A stretch of 64,000 nucleotides of DNA from Flavobacterium sp. HBTb2-11-1 (GCF_009826975.1 NZ_WUMO01000001.1:992001-1056000); one strand, 5' to 3'. Shown: positions 7,165 through 17,751, numbered from the stretch's first letter. The notes: a model not told the origin generated them from the sequence alone. Made by a program: numbers and translations.

Positions 7165-10100
7165 TTAATGATGCCTATTAATTTCAAAATAAAGCTCAGG
7201 TAATATAACTTTGATATCCTGTGCAGTTTCTTCTTTAAACCAATGCAATATGAAATTTACCTTGGCGCTTTTTAATTCGTACTGTTTTGATTTCATTATT
7301 TCGATTTTCTCAATGAAATGTTTTGAGAATTTCAACACAGATTGACCACTTGAGTTTAGGCATTCGTTACTTTCAACAAAAAGCATTTCTCCACACGTGA
7401 GTTGAGAAACTAAAGTTTGTCTTTCTATAAAGAAGTCTAGCCAAATATCTTTTAAGGTCGCATGAACAGCAATTTTATCAGGAGGCATATAAATTTCAAG
7501 ATCATTTTTATGTTCAAGATTTTCAGCAGTTAAAAAATTGAGATAATCTCCATTTAAATGGATGTTTAAATTGCGTTTGGCTCGAGTCATGGCTACGTAC
7601 AATTGACGTTTAGCTTCATTTGTAATTGCATTAAAGTTTTCAAGTAAGAGATATACATTATCAAACTCTTTTCCTTTAGCTTTATGGATGGTTGATACAA
7701 AAATTGTTTCGCCATTTTCACTATAAAAATCCTCCAATTTAGATTCCCTAATTAAAACTTCCAAATCAGATTTGTATTTTCTATTAGGATTAGTAGTTTC
7801 AAAATCTTTTATGATATTCTGACAAATCTCCAGTTTGTTGCTTTTGCGGAAAGTGTTATTTAGCTCAATTTTTGCGTTATCCCAAATTTCATCACTAATG
7901 GTGTAAACACCCGATTCAGAATCTATTTTATTCAATAAAAATCTAACTTCAACAAGATTGGACAAATTAAAACCATCATTAGATTGTATTAATTTTGCCG
8001 GTATGCCGTTTTTTAAAAGCAATCCTGCGATTTTTATAGCTTCTTCGTTAGTTTTCGTAATTACACAAGTAGTTCCAGAAAGATCTGCGTTGCATACGTC
8101 GTGTACCAAAGGTGTTATCAAATTGCCATTTTGGTGCGTAACAATCTTGATTTTTCCATTATCAGTTTGATTTGCAATAATTGGTGTTTCTTTTAGACGG
8201 TGCTGGATTTGTTGAACAAATTGATTTGTAAACATAACCAAATTGTTTTTGCTGCGATAATTTTCGACCAATTCATGTTTTATTGCTTTATTTTGATAGA
8301 TGAACTGTTCAAGATATTTAGAACTCGCTCCCCTAAATTCATAAATATTTTGATCATCATCTCCAACTGCAATAACTCTCATATCCTCATTCTGCTCAAG
8401 CAAAGCGTTTATTAGTGCAAACTCATCAGAATTCATATCTTGGGCTTCGTCGATGACCAAAACAGTTTTAGTTATTTTATTAGTTTCAACATCACCGTTT
8501 TTAATTTTTTCGACTGTAGTGTTTAAAATATCGCTAGATTTTTCTAAAGTGCCAACCTTGCCTAAAAGATCAAAACAATAAGAATGAAATGTCTTAATGT
8601 CGATAAAATTGGCTGCATTACCTATAAGCTTTAATAAACGCTTTTTAAATTCGATAACGGCAGCTCTTGAGAACGTCAACATGAGCAATTGTTCATGTTT
8701 TACATCTTCCATTAACAATAGCGAAGCCAATTTATGGACCAATACCTTCGTTTTGCCACTGCCTGGACCCGCAGCAACAACGATATGTTGTGTTTCATTG
8801 TCTTTTATAATTTTTAATTGTGCGGGAGAAAGTTCTCCAAATAGCTGTCTAAATTTTGCTGGAGTAATATTTCTTTTAATCTCGTTCTGTCTTTCGCTTC
8901 CTTTAAAATATTTATTTAAAAAGGAACTGTAGTTGAGCTGAAAATAATCTTCTACAAACTGAAGTGCATTTTTGTAATCATTAATCATTCTTTGAGCATA
9001 TTCGCCCACTATGTGAATTTGCTGGACTTTGCTTTCATAAAATTGATTGAGTTTTTGATAATCGTCTTTAGTATATCGTTTTTTATTATCCTGTTCAGTT
9101 CGCTCGATTGTTAAAGCATTATAAACCACAAGAAAACCGCCTTCGATCTTTATTGCTTCGATGCGCGAAAGATAGAATAATGTATCTTCAATGTCATAAA
9201 TAGTTATTTCTTTTTTGAAAAGATTGGAGCTGTTATCATAAGCAACTTTTAGTTCGTGTACTGAAAACTCGACCAAAATTTCATCTTTATCTGTCTGGTT
9301 TTTTGCAGTTTCGGAACTGGTTTTGTTAAAAAAGAAGTCAACAATAAATTTTGCAAGTTCGTATCGTATTTCAAGTTTATCAGTTAATTGCTTCTTGCTT
9401 TGAAGGCAGAGTATAGCAATATGGTTCTTAAAATGATCTAAGTTTTTTCTTTTAATCCAGTTTTTAATAGACCAAAAGTTAATTATCGTTTTTATTTTAT
9501 TGGTGTTTACGCCTTCACAGCCCTCTTTTTCAGCAAACTCATTTAATTCTTTCAAATGAAAAATACTCTCATCTTCTTTTAATAACGACAATAAAAACTT
9601 TTCAATTTTGCTGTATGACTCTACAATGGCTAAAGACCGATTTTTATGGTCTGTATTTTTTATAAATGCAGTCAAATCTTTGGCATCGGCCAGAATATTT
9701 TCTTCTCGCAATAAGCTTATAATATTGATGACTTCTTCTCGGACAATGCCTAAATGATCACTAATATAGTCTACTCTCGATTCTGGAGTTTCGCTGTTAG
9801 TTTCTTTTCTGCTTTTACTAGAAAAGAGTTTTTTCATGATGCGTACACCTTGTTCCTTTTGCTTTTCTTCAAATTTTTTCGAAGCTTCTATTTTGTTAAT
9901 AGCTTCCTGTGCATTTTTAGATAAAATGCTGCTGGCAAACACCCTTGGCATGTTCTGCCCACGCTTTAAATAACCTGCATCCTCCAAGGCTGCTATTGCT
10001 GTAGTTACACGTGTTTCAATTTCTGCAACATTATCATCCCAACCTGCTTTTCGGGCAATTTCTAATGCAGAATTAGATACCTTAGATCGAAATCTAGTAA

Positions 10101-12015
10101 TATCCTTTATTGCTTTCCAAACCTGCTGGATTTCTTTTATAGAAAGTTTGGTTTGGTTAAGAAGAATAAAATGTTTGCTGAGGTCCTCCTCATTAAACAA
10201 TACAAAACAATCGCCTGATATATTTTCATCCCTGCCTGCACGTCCAGCTTCCTGAACATAATTTTCGAGCGAATCGGAGATTTCATAATGAATGACTAAC
10301 CCTATATCTTTTTTGTCTACTCCCATACCAAATGCAGAAGTGGCTACCATAATTTGAGTTTCGCCATTTAAAAAGGAATTCTGGTTTTCATTCTTCTCCT
10401 TTTTGTCCATTTTCCCATGGTATGGTTTAGCATTAAAGCCATCTTTTAATAGCTGGTCAGCTAACTTATTGGCTTTAAGTGTTCTGGATACATAAATAAT
10501 TGTTGGACAGTTTTTCTCTTCAATTAAGTCTCTCGTAGCCAAATATTTTTCTTCTTCATTTTGCTTTTCAAAAACTCTATACTGAAGATTAGTTCTTGAT
10601 GCTTTTGATGTAAATAATTCAAGTTCGATTGATAATTTTTCTCTAAAATAGTCTCTTATGTCTTCAATTACCTTTTGTTTGGCTGTTGCGGTAAAGCAGG
10701 ATACTGGTATACCTTCGTCTAGATTTTTCTTTTCTTGAATTAATTTTATAAAATCGCCAATATATAAATAATCAACCCTAAAATCTTGTCCCCATGATGA
10801 AAAACAATGCGCTTCATCAATTACAAAACGAGCTATTTTTCTTCCTAAAATTAGCTTCTCGATACTCTTTGAGCGAAGGGATTCAGGTGAAATGTATAGA
10901 ATAGAAGCAGAACCATCTTCAATTCTTTCAAATGATTTTGCTCTTTCAATTGGGTCTAATAGTCCATTAATAGTTACCGCTTGCGTTATTCCATTTTTTT
11001 CAAGGTTGTCAACTTGATCTTTCATTAAAGACTGGAGCGGAGAAATTATAATAGTTAGTCCTTTTGAGTTTTCTGCACTCATAAGTGCTGGAACTTGAAA
11101 AGTAATTGATTTTCCTCCACCAGTTGGAAAAACGGCCAGAACAGATTTATTGTTGACAGCTGCATTAACAGCTTTTTCCTGAAGAGGTTCGCCTCCATAA
11201 GTACGATAGGAATCAAAACCAAAGAATTTTTTTAATCCTTTGTGAATGTTCAGAGCATTATTGCAATAATTGCATCCAGTTATGCAAGGTTTGCTTCGTA
11301 ATATTAACATTATGCTTTCTACCTCAGGATAGTTCTTTAGAACCCAGGGAGGCGTAATGGAGTAAACGTTTCTGTGAACTATAAATGAATTAATAAGCGA
11401 TAGGCAGTAAGCCAATTCAATGGGATGTTCAGCCTTTATTTTGCTAATATTTGAGTGTTCGCAAATTTCACCTTGGAATTTTAATCTAATCTGCGATTCC
11501 AAATCGGATCTAGTACTCTTATAATTTATAAAACGAAAAAAAGCACCAAATTCTTTTGTGGGATGTAAAAGAGAATAAAAAATTTCTTTAAGTACTTCAT
11601 CAATTTGTGAAAAAGCGGCAACTTCGCCATTGAATAAATCACGCGCCTTAATCGAATCGTTTAATGGATTATTAAGTTCTTCTGTCTGAAGTTTATCATC
11701 TTTTAATAAGGCATGGTAAGGTTTTGTTGGAAATAGTAGGGGAGATAAATGTAAAGTATCAATGACGTTTAAAGGAGGAATGCCAGCTTCATTGATAGTT
11801 TGGTCAATATATTTAATATCATGATTTAAGATGTTATGACCGCAGATATACTCGCTTCCTTTGAGGAACTTGGCAAAATCTCCTAAAGAAGCGCTATGAA
11901 AACGATTTCCGTCTTCTTTAATTGCACCTATATCCAGGATTTTACCTTTAGCCGATTCGATTTCGGTATCTATAAAGGTAATTAACAAGGTGTTATTTTG
12001 TTTATCTATTGCCAT
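7165..12015 (-). CDS. DEDD exonuclease-RecQ-UvrD fusion helicase
   Basis: This is an unusually large (1616-residue) DNA-processing protein. An N-terminal RNase T/DnaQ-like DEDD exonuclease domain shows FIDTEI (D16, E18) and GHNILNHDIKYID. A cysteine cluster CITGCNYC follows near 244-251. A RecQ/DEAD helicase comes next, with Walker A PTGGGKS near 297, IDEAHCFSSWGQDFR near 400 and ATSAFGMGVDK plus QEAGRAGRDE. The C-terminal part is a complete superfamily 1 UvrD/Rep helicase: AAGPGSGKTK near 1085, VLVIDEAQD near 1188, VGDDDQNIYEFRGA, HKAKGKEF near 1445 and LYVAMTRAKR near 1475. I infer DNA repair, recombination or anti-foreign-DNA activity. A TTG at 12024 would add three residues; I prefer the ATG at 12015. 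Confidence 0.88.
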   Translation of the reverse strand: MAIDKQNNTLLITFIDTEIESAKGKILDIGAIKEDGNRFHSASLGDFAKFLKGSEYICGHNILNHDIKYIDQTINEAGIPPLNVIDTLHLSPLLFPTKPYHALLKDDKLQTEELNNPLNDSIKARDLFNGEVAAFSQIDEVLKEIFYSLLHPTKEFGAFFRFINYKSTRSDLESQIRLKFQGEICEHSNISKIKAEHPIELAYCLSLINSFIVHRNVYSITPPWVLKNYPEVESIMLILRSKPCITGCNYCNNALNIHKGLKKFFGFDSYRTYGGEPLQEKAVNAAVNNKSVLAVFPTGGGKSITFQVPALMSAENSKGLTIIISPLQSLMKDQVDNLEKNGITQAVTINGLLDPIERAKSFERIEDGSASILYISPESLRSKSIEKLILGRKIARFVIDEAHCFSSWGQDFRVDYLYIGDFIKLIQEKKNLDEGIPVSCFTATAKQKVIEDIRDYFREKLSIELELFTSKASRTNLQYRVFEKQNEEEKYLATRDLIEEKNCPTIIYVSRTLKANKLADQLLKDGFNAKPYHGKMDKKEKNENQNSFLNGETQIMVATSAFGMGVDKKDIGLVIHYEISDSLENYVQEAGRAGRDENISGDCFVLFNEEDLSKHFILLNQTKLSIKEIQQVWKAIKDITRFRSKVSNSALEIARKAGWDDNVAEIETRVTTAIAALEDAGYLKRGQNMPRVFASSILSKNAQEAINKIEASKKFEEKQKEQGVRIMKKLFSSKSRKETNSETPESRVDYISDHLGIVREEVINIISLLREENILADAKDLTAFIKNTDHKNRSLAIVESYSKIEKFLLSLLKEDESIFHLKELNEFAEKEGCEGVNTNKIKTIINFWSIKNWIKRKNLDHFKNHIAILCLQSKKQLTDKLEIRYELAKFIVDFFFNKTSSETAKNQTDKDEILVEFSVHELKVAYDNSSNLFKKEITIYDIEDTLFYLSRIEAIKIEGGFLVVYNALTIERTEQDNKKRYTKDDYQKLNQFYESKVQQIHIVGEYAQRMINDYKNALQFVEDYFQLNYSSFLNKYFKGSERQNEIKRNITPAKFRQLFGELSPAQLKIIKDNETQHIVVAAGPGSGKTKVLVHKLASLLLMEDVKHEQLLMLTFSRAAVIEFKKRLLKLIGNAANFIDIKTFHSYCFDLLGKVGTLEKSSDILNTTVEKIKNGDVETNKITKTVLVIDEAQDMNSDEFALINALLEQNEDMRVIAVGDDDQNIYEFRGASSKYLEQFIYQNKAIKHELVENYRSKNNLVMFTNQFVQQIQHRLKETPIIANQTDNGKIKIVTHQNGNLITPLVHDVCNADLSGTTCVITKTNEEAIKIAGLLLKNGIPAKLIQSNDGFNLSNLVEVRFLLNKIDSESGVYTISDEIWDNAKIELNNTFRKSNKLEICQNIIKDFETTNPNRKYKSDLEVLIRESKLEDFYSENGETIFVSTIHKAKGKEFDNVYLLLENFNAITNEAKRQLYVAMTRAKRNLNIHLNGDYLNFLTAENLEHKNDLEIYMPPDKIAVHATLKDIWLDFFIERQTLVSQLTCGEMLFVESNECLNSSGQSVLKFSKHFIEKIEIMKSKQYELKSAKVNFILHWFKEETAQDIKVILPELYFEINRHH

Positions 12016-12189
12016 TAAACACAACGAGATTATATTTGATTTTTCTAATGAAAATAAATAGGCAAATATTTAAATAAGAGGATGATATAGAGCTAATTTA
12101 GCATTTAATTTCTAAAATCAAAACACTTTTGCAAATAAGCTTTTTTTTGTTAAATCGGAGGGAACCATGGATGCGTTTTTGGTAGAAAA

Positions 12190-12217
12190 CAAAAAAGCTC
12201 CAGATTTCTCTGAAGCT
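12190..12217 (-). terminator. Terminator of tRNA-fMet
   Basis: On the minus strand, a 9-bp stem (one G-T pair) with a GAAA tetraloop is followed by a run of T, starting 8 nt after the tRNA 3' end. Confidence 0.8.
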
Positions 12218-12225
12218 TTACTTAG

Positions 12226-12298
12226 TAGCGGGAACAGGACTCGAACCTGTGACCTTCGGGTTATGAGCCCGACGAGCTGCCTACTGCTCTATCCCGCG
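12226..12298 (-). tRNA. Initiator tRNA-fMet (CAT)
   Basis: This 73-nt cloverleaf has anticodon CAU in loop CUCAUAA. The initiator hallmarks are all present: an unpaired first position (C1 opposite U72), three consecutive G-C pairs at the base of the anticodon stem (GGG/CCC), and an A11-U24 pair in the D stem. The T arm ACAGG-UUCGAGU-CCUGU is perfect. The 3' CCA is not encoded. It lies between the helicase gene and era. Confidence 0.95.
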
Positions 12299-12387
12299 AT
12301 GTTTCGGGTGCAAAGATACGTCGATTTTTTAAAAATCCAACGAAAACTTTAAAAAATGTTTTATTTTCTGTATTGAGTTGATATGAC

Positions 12388-12395
12388 TACCTTTG
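12388..12395 (+). promoter_or_regulatory. -7 promoter box of era
   Basis: TACCTTTG matches the Bacteroidota TAnnTTTG -7 element, 15-21 nt before the era starts, implying a very short 5' UTR. No clear -33 TTG at ideal spacing. Confidence 0.5.
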
Positions 12396-12409
12396 CATCT
12401 TAAAATATC

Positions 12410-13297
12410 ATGCAAATGTCACATAAAGCAGGTTTCGTAAATATTATCGGAAATCCAAATGTTGGAAAATCAACATTGATGAACGCTTTCGTTGGAGAAC
12501 GATTGTCGATCATTACATCAAAAGCACAAACTACACGTCATAGAATTCTTGGAATCGTAAACGGAGAAGACTTTCAATTGGTTCTATCTGATACTCCAGG
12601 AATCATCAAACCAGCATACGAAATGCAGGAATCGATGATGAATTTTGTAAAATCGGCTTTTGAAGATGCTGACATTTTAATCTACATGGTCGAGATAGGC
12701 GAGCAGGACTTGAAGGATGAAGACTTCTTCAAGAAAATCATTCATGCCAAGATTCCGGTTTTATTGCTTTTAAATAAAATTGATAATTCAAACCAAGAAC
12801 AACTAGAACAGCAAGTGGCTTTTTGGAAAGAAAAAGTGCCAAACGCTGAAATTTTCCCAATTTCGGCTTTGCAGAATTTCAACGTTCCAGAAGTCTTTGG
12901 AAGAATTATCGAATTATTGCCAGAATCACCACCTTATTATCCAAAAGACCAATTAACAGACAAACCAGAACGTTTCTTTGTAAACGAAACAATTCGTGAG
13001 AAAATCTTATTGAATTATGCTAAAGAAATTCCGTATGCAGTAGAAATTGTAACAGAAGAATTTCATGAAACCGACAATATTATCAGAATCCGTTCGGTAA
13101 TTATGGTGGAGCGCGACACGCAAAAAGGAATCATTATTGGCCATAAAGGTGCAGCTTTGAAAAAAGTCGGAACCGATGCCCGTGCTGATTTAGAGAAGTT
13201 CTTCGGAAAACAAATTCACATCGAACTTTATGTAAAAGTCAACAAAAACTGGAGAAGCAACGCAAATATGCTGAAACGTTTCGGATATAATCAGTAA
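12410..13297 (+). CDS. era: GTPase Era
   Basis: This 295-residue GTPase matches the usual Era length. The G domain has GNPNVGKS (G1, near 14-21), TTRHRILG (G2 region), DTPG (G3) and NKID (G4). The C-terminal KH domain includes IIIGHKGAALKKVG, the RNA-binding GxxG loop. Era binds the 3' end of 16S rRNA and aids 30S maturation. It is separated by about 220 nt from der, the other ribosome-assembly GTPase. The ATG at 12416 (MSHKAG) is an equally good start, given how close the promoter box is. Confidence 0.97.
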   Translation: MQMSHKAGFVNIIGNPNVGKSTLMNAFVGERLSIITSKAQTTRHRILGIVNGEDFQLVLSDTPGIIKPAYEMQESMMNFVKSAFEDADILIYMVEIGEQDLKDEDFFKKIIHAKIPVLLLLNKIDNSNQEQLEQQVAFWKEKVPNAEIFPISALQNFNVPEVFGRIIELLPESPPYYPKDQLTDKPERFFVNETIREKILLNYAKEIPYAVEIVTEEFHETDNIIRIRSVIMVERDTQKGIIIGHKGAALKKVGTDARADLEKFFGKQIHIELYVKVNKNWRSNANMLKRFGYNQ

Positions 13298-13367
13298 AAA
13301 AGAAGTTTACAGTCGCAGTTTACAGTCTCAGTCTGAAAACTGTGACTGTGACTAAAAAATAAAAAAA

Positions 13368-13399
13368 CTCAGGAACTTAGAAACTTAGTAGCTTAGCAT
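13368..13399. repeat. 8-bp-phased CTTAG array
   Basis: Four consecutive octamers (CTCAGGAA, CTTAGAAA, CTTAGTAG, CTTAGCAT). On the other strand this is the NNNCTAAG array seen elsewhere in the window. It lies 3' of era. Confidence 0.7.
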
Positions 13400-13410
13400 C
13401 TTTTTTTAAC

Positions 13411-13418
13411 TACCTTTG
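13411..13418 (+). promoter_or_regulatory. -7 promoter box of der
   Basis: TACCTTTG, identical to the era box, sits directly after the octamer array and about 100 nt before the der start. The 5' UTR therefore contains the heptamer array at 13478-13512. Confidence 0.5.
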
Positions 13419-13477
13419 CAAAAAATTTAAACAAAGCATTTTGGTTTGCAAGTGATTAGGTTTTTAAAGGAATTAAA

Positions 13478-13512
13478 AATCTAAGATCTGAAATCTAAAA
13501 TCTAAAATTTAC
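13478..13512 (+). repeat. 7-bp-phased AATCTAA array in the der 5' UTR
   Basis: Five heptamers in phase (AATCTAA, GATCTGA, AATCTAA, AATCTAA, AATTTAC) ending 4 nt before the der ATG. Confidence 0.7.
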
Positions 13513-13516
13513 AAAA

Positions 13517-14830
13517 ATGAGTAATAACATTGTTGCGATAGTAGGAAGACCTAACGTAGGGAAATCGACCCTGTTTAATAGGCTGATACAAAGAAGAGAA
13601 GCTATTGTAGATTCAGTATCTGGGGTTACCCGTGATAGAAACTATGGTAAAAGCGAGTGGAACGGAAAAGAGTTTTCTGTCATTGATACAGGTGGATATG
13701 TTCGAGGGTCGGATGACATTTTCGAAGGTGAAATCCGTAAACAGGTAGAACTTGCTATCGACGAAGCCGATGTTATCATTTTTGTAGTTGATGTTGAAGA
13801 AGGGATTACGCCAATGGATGAAACGGTTGCAAAATTACTTCGTAAAGTAACGAAACCAGTTTTATTGGCTGTAAATAAGGTAGATAACGCTATGCGCGAA
13901 AAAGACGCTGTAGAGTTTTACAATCTTGGTTTAGGCGATTATTACACTTTTGCCAGTATTTCTGGAAGTGGAACTGGAGATTTATTGGATGCTTTGATTG
14001 AAGCTTTCCCAGAAAAACCAGAACCAGAAACACCAGAAGTAGAATTGCCTCGTTTTGCAGTTGTGGGTCGTCCAAATGCTGGAAAATCTAGTTTTATCAA
14101 TGCATTGATTGGTAAAGACCGTTATATTGTTACTGATATTGCTGGAACAACTCGTGATGCAATTGATACTAAATTTGACCGTTTTGGTTTTGAATTTAAT
14201 TTGGTGGATACTGCAGGAATTCGCCGTAAAGCAAAAGTAAAAGAAGATTTAGAGTTTTACTCTGTAATGCGTTCCGTACGTGCAATTGAGCATGCTGATA
14301 TTTGTATTTTGGTAATAGACGCAACACGCGGATTTGAAGGTCAAGATCAAAGTATTTTTTGGTTGGCAGAGAAAAACCGTAAAGGTGTTGTAATCTTGGT
14401 AAACAAATGGGATTTGGTAGAAAAAGATACTATGTCTACACGCGATTACGAAGAGAAAATCAAAAAAGAATTGATGCCATTTACAGATGTGCCAATTTTA
14501 TTCGTTTCTGCTTTAACAAAACAACGTTTATTGAAAGCGCTTGAAGCAACAGTTCAAGTTTACGAAAACAGAAAACAAAGAATTGCAACTTCAAAATTCA
14601 ACGAATATATGTTGAAGGTGATTGAAGCGTATCCGCCACCAGCAACAAAAGGAAAATATGTAAAGATTAAATATTGCATGCAATTGCCAACTCAAACACC
14701 GCAATTTGTGTTTTTTGCTAATTTACCGCAATATGTTAAAGAACCTTATAAGCGATACCTAGAGAATAAAATTCGTGAAAAATGGGATTTTGCAGGAGTT
14801 CCAATCGATATTTACATCAGAGAAAAATAA
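13517..14830 (+). CDS. der: GTPase Der (EngA)
   Basis: This 437-residue double GTPase needed for 50S subunit assembly has first G domain motifs GRPNVGKS (residues 10-17), DTGG and NKVD. The second G domain has [28 protein letters not shown] and NKWD. It ends in the KH-like domain ([18 protein letters not shown]). Two tandem GTPase domains plus a KH-like tail are unique to this family. It is monocistronic, with its own promoter box and terminator. Confidence 0.98.
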   Translation: MSNNIVAIVGRPNVGKSTLFNRLIQRREAIVDSVSGVTRDRNYGKSEWNGKEFSVIDTGGYVRGSDDIFEGEIRKQVELAIDEADVIIFVVDVEEGITPMDETVAKLLRKVTKPVLLAVNKVDNAMREKDAVEFYNLGLGDYYTFASISGSGTGDLLDALIEAFPEKPEPETPEVELPRFAVVGRPNAGKSSFINALIGKDRYIVTDIAGTTRDAIDTKFDRFGFEFNLVDTAGIRRKAKVKEDLEFYSVMRSVRAIEHADICILVIDATRGFEGQDQSIFWLAEKNRKGVVILVNKWDLVEKDTMSTRDYEEKIKKELMPFTDVPILFVSALTKQRLLKALEATVQVYENRKQRIATSKFNEYMLKVIEAYPPPATKGKYVKIKYCMQLPTQTPQFVFFANLPQYVKEPYKRYLENKIREKWDFAGVPIDIYIREK

Positions 14831-14832
14831 AA

Positions 14833-14860
14833 AAAAATCCCCTTAGATAGGGGATTTTTT
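14833..14860 (+). terminator. Terminator of der
   Basis: AAAATCCCC and GGGGATTTT form a perfect 9-bp stem with a 7-nt loop, then a T run, directly after the stop codon. Confidence 0.85.
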
Positions 14861-14907
14861 TATGTTTGGTGTCTTGATTATTAAAAGATCGGTTTTTTGT
14901 ATGGCAT

Positions 14908-14915
14908 TATATTTG
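14908..14915 (+). promoter_or_regulatory. -7 promoter box of the beta-barrel gene
   Basis: TATATTTG matches TAnnTTTG, about 70 nt before the ATG at 14987. No well-spaced -33 TTG is seen. Confidence 0.4.
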
Positions 14916-14986
14916 GTTAAATGTAAAAAATACAATTAAACCTTTTGTGTTTTTTTTAGTCTTACCGATCTAACTAACCTAATTTT

Positions 14987-17740
14987 ATGACCAGAATTTA
15001 TTCATTTCTATTGTTTTTAGCTTTTGTTTATTCGGCAAACGCCCAAAACAATATCGTTATTAAAGGGACTGTAGTCGATATAAACTCGCAGCTTCCGCTT
15101 GAACTAGCCACCGTTTATTTTACAGCAGTAAAAGATTCAACCATTATTGAATATGCTACAACTGATAAAAACGGAAATTTTATTATCAATACTAAAAAGT
15201 ATGATAAGCCAGTTTTCTTAAAAGTAAATTACACGGGATATCAAGCGTATTTTGAAGAACAAAAAGCGCTTACAGAAAGTAAAGACTTTGGTAAATTGTA
15301 CCTGCTTGAAAATGCCAATGTTTTAAATGAGGTGGTAATTAAAAGCGAAGCACCACCAATTACCATTAAAAAAGACACTTTAGAATTTAACGCAGGCTCT
15401 TATAAAGTACGTCCCGATGCAAATGTGGAAACATTACTGAAACAGTTGCCAGGATTTGATGTCGATAATACAGGGAAAATTACGGTAAATGGGCGAGAAG
15501 TCAATCAGGTTTTAGTCAACGGAAAAGCATTTTTTGATAAAGACGGGGCTATTGCCATTAAAAATCTTCCGGCTGATATTATTAAAAAAGTTCAGGTTTC
15601 TGATTTTAAAACCAAAAAAGAAGAATTAGCCAAACAAGAATCAACTTCAGATTATTCGAGTATAAACATTACCATTGACGAAAAGAAAAATAAAGGATAT
15701 TTCGGTAAAGTGCTGGGAGGATATGGTTCAGACGAACGCTACGAAAGCAGTTTAATGATGAATTTTTTCAAAAATAAACAAAAAATAAGCGTATTGGCTT
15801 CGTCAAACAATATTAACTCAACCGGATTTTCTATGGATGAGGTTTTTGATAATATGGGTGGCGGACGAAATGCTAAAGGCGGAAGTCAAGGCGCTAGCAG
15901 TGGAGGAAAAGGAATTACGCAATCTACTTTGGCTGGAATTAATTATTCTGATGATTGGACCAAAGATTTGGAGTTTATGAGCAGTTATAATTTTACTAAT
16001 GCTGTGACTAAAAATGATAGCAAATCGAATCAGCTTAGTCTATTGCCAACAGGGAATATTTTAACCGAAGCAGATTCTAAAACCAGAAATGAAAATACAG
16101 GAAACAAAGTCAATTTCGAGTTAGAGTACAAAATCAATCCAACTATGCAGATTGTTTTTGCTCCTAAATTGAATTTATCTGAATCAAACAGTAATTCCTC
16201 TTCTTCGACTTTTTCTGAAAATGAAAATGGCGATGCTTTAAACGAAAGTACAGCGACATCTCATTCAGAAAGTTCGAATACGAGTTTTGCCAACAGTATT
16301 AATTTCAACAAAACTTTTAAGAAGCAATCGCGAAATTTAAGTGTGGTTTTTAACAACAATAACACTAAAAATGATTCGAACGGAATCAATATTTCTGAGA
16401 CTATTTTTTATCAAGATAATAAACCAAATGATGAAAGAAATCAGAATGCAAAAAATACCTCAAAAAGCGATGCGTATTCGCTTGACTTAGAATACACAGA
16501 GCCTGTGACAGATTCGCTGAGATTGCGTTTCGGAACCGATTTTGATTGGCAGAGTTCTATGAACGATCAAAAGACATTTAATTTTGATGATGCTTCGCAA
16601 GAATATTCAGATTTAAATTTATCACTGACCAATTATACCACATCAAAACAAAATTCGATTACGCCAAAAGTGGGGATTACTTGGCAAAAAAGTAAATTTA
16701 CGCTGAATGTAAATTCGAGAACATCAATTGTGGAGTTTGATAATCATTCCTTTTATTTAAATCAGGCTACAGATCTGAATAAGAGATATATGCTTCCGTA
16801 CGGAACAGCCCAGCTTCGATACAAATTCAACCGCTCTAAAAACTTAACTTTCAAATACGATTATTCTAATGCGCTTCCGTCAGCAACACAATTAATGCCA
16901 GTTGCAGATTTAAATAATCCGTTAAACAGCGTAATCGGAAATCCAAATCTTAATCCGATTGAAAAAAGTACTGCGGGTATCGATTTTAAGAATTTTGATT
17001 TTAGAACGCGCTCAGGCTATAGTTTGTTTCTTAAAGGAGATTATTATAACAATGATATTGTTTCTACTTCGATTTATGATGATAGCGGAAAAAGAAATAC
17101 AACTTACGTAAATATTTCAGGAACTTACTCGGCTTCGGTTGGAGGAAACTGGAATCAGCAGATTAAAAAAGATGCGAATACTTTAAGATACGGGTTGCGT
17201 TTAAGCGGTAACTATAATTTTGATAAAGTATTCACTAATGCTGTTTTATATTACGCAAAATCCGTTGTAGTTACGCCAAGTGTTTATGCTTCTTATGATT
17301 ATGGTGAAGTGCTTTCTATTGCGCCATCTTACAGTTTATCATACAACGAAACGCGATATGAAAATTTTTCAAGAGACGCGACTTCAAACGTAATTCACAG
17401 AATTAATATGCAGACAACATCGTATTGGCCAGCAAATTTAATTTTCGGAAATGACTTTGGATATACTTATAATTCGAATATCTCAGACGATTTTAAAAAG
17501 GATTTTTTCCTTTGGAATACTAGTTTGTCTTACGGATTTTTAGATAAAAAACTATATGCAAAAGTGAAAGTGTATGATGTTTTAAATCAAAACCAAAGTG
17601 CAACAAGAACCATTTCACCAACTTCTATTCGAGATGAAGAAAATACAGTTTTAAAACGATATGTGATGTTTTCTTTAGCTTATAAAATTGGAAATTTTGC
17701 TGAAAGTAAAAAAGGAGGAAGGATACAGAGAGGATCATGA
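14987..17740 (+). CDS. Outer-membrane beta-barrel protein, TonB-receptor-like
   Basis: This 917-residue exported protein has a signal peptide cut near SANAQ, a carboxypeptidase-D-regulatory-like beta-sandwich (about 23-110, VIKGTVVDINSQLPLELATV), and a plug-like segment (about 125-225) with KQLPGFDVDNTGKITVNG and VLVNGKAFFDKDG. A long beta-barrel follows. This is the Bacteroidota 'outer membrane beta-barrel family' related to TonB-dependent receptors but without an obvious TonB box. The cargo is unknown. The barrel has a Ser/Asn-rich stretch around 395-440. It is monocistronic and followed by a long octamer repeat array. Confidence 0.85.
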   Translation: MTRIYSFLLFLAFVYSANAQNNIVIKGTVVDINSQLPLELATVYFTAVKDSTIIEYATTDKNGNFIINTKKYDKPVFLKVNYTGYQAYFEEQKALTESKDFGKLYLLENANVLNEVVIKSEAPPITIKKDTLEFNAGSYKVRPDANVETLLKQLPGFDVDNTGKITVNGREVNQVLVNGKAFFDKDGAIAIKNLPADIIKKVQVSDFKTKKEELAKQESTSDYSSINITIDEKKNKGYFGKVLGGYGSDERYESSLMMNFFKNKQKISVLASSNNINSTGFSMDEVFDNMGGGRNAKGGSQGASSGGKGITQSTLAGINYSDDWTKDLEFMSSYNFTNAVTKNDSKSNQLSLLPTGNILTEADSKTRNENTGNKVNFELEYKINPTMQIVFAPKLNLSESNSNSSSSTFSENENGDALNESTATSHSESSNTSFANSINFNKTFKKQSRNLSVVFNNNNTKNDSNGINISETIFYQDNKPNDERNQNAKNTSKSDAYSLDLEYTEPVTDSLRLRFGTDFDWQSSMNDQKTFNFDDASQEYSDLNLSLTNYTTSKQNSITPKVGITWQKSKFTLNVNSRTSIVEFDNHSFYLNQATDLNKRYMLPYGTAQLRYKFNRSKNLTFKYDYSNALPSATQLMPVADLNNPLNSVIGNPNLNPIEKSTAGIDFKNFDFRTRSGYSLFLKGDYYNNDIVSTSIYDDSGKRNTTYVNISGTYSASVGGNWNQQIKKDANTLRYGLRLSGNYNFDKVFTNAVLYYAKSVVVTPSVYASYDYGEVLSIAPSYSLSYNETRYENFSRDATSNVIHRINMQTTSYWPANLIFGNDFGYTYNSNISDDFKKDFFLWNTSLSYGFLDKKLYAKVKVYDVLNQNQSATRTISPTSIRDEENTVLKRYVMFSLAYKIGNFAESKKGGRIQRGS

Positions 17741-17751
17741 TTCTTTTTTAG

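Noticed and set aside
12167..12352. 61-codon plus-strand ORF across the tRNA region
   Set aside because: It reads through the antisense of tRNA-fMet and its terminator and has no coding features.
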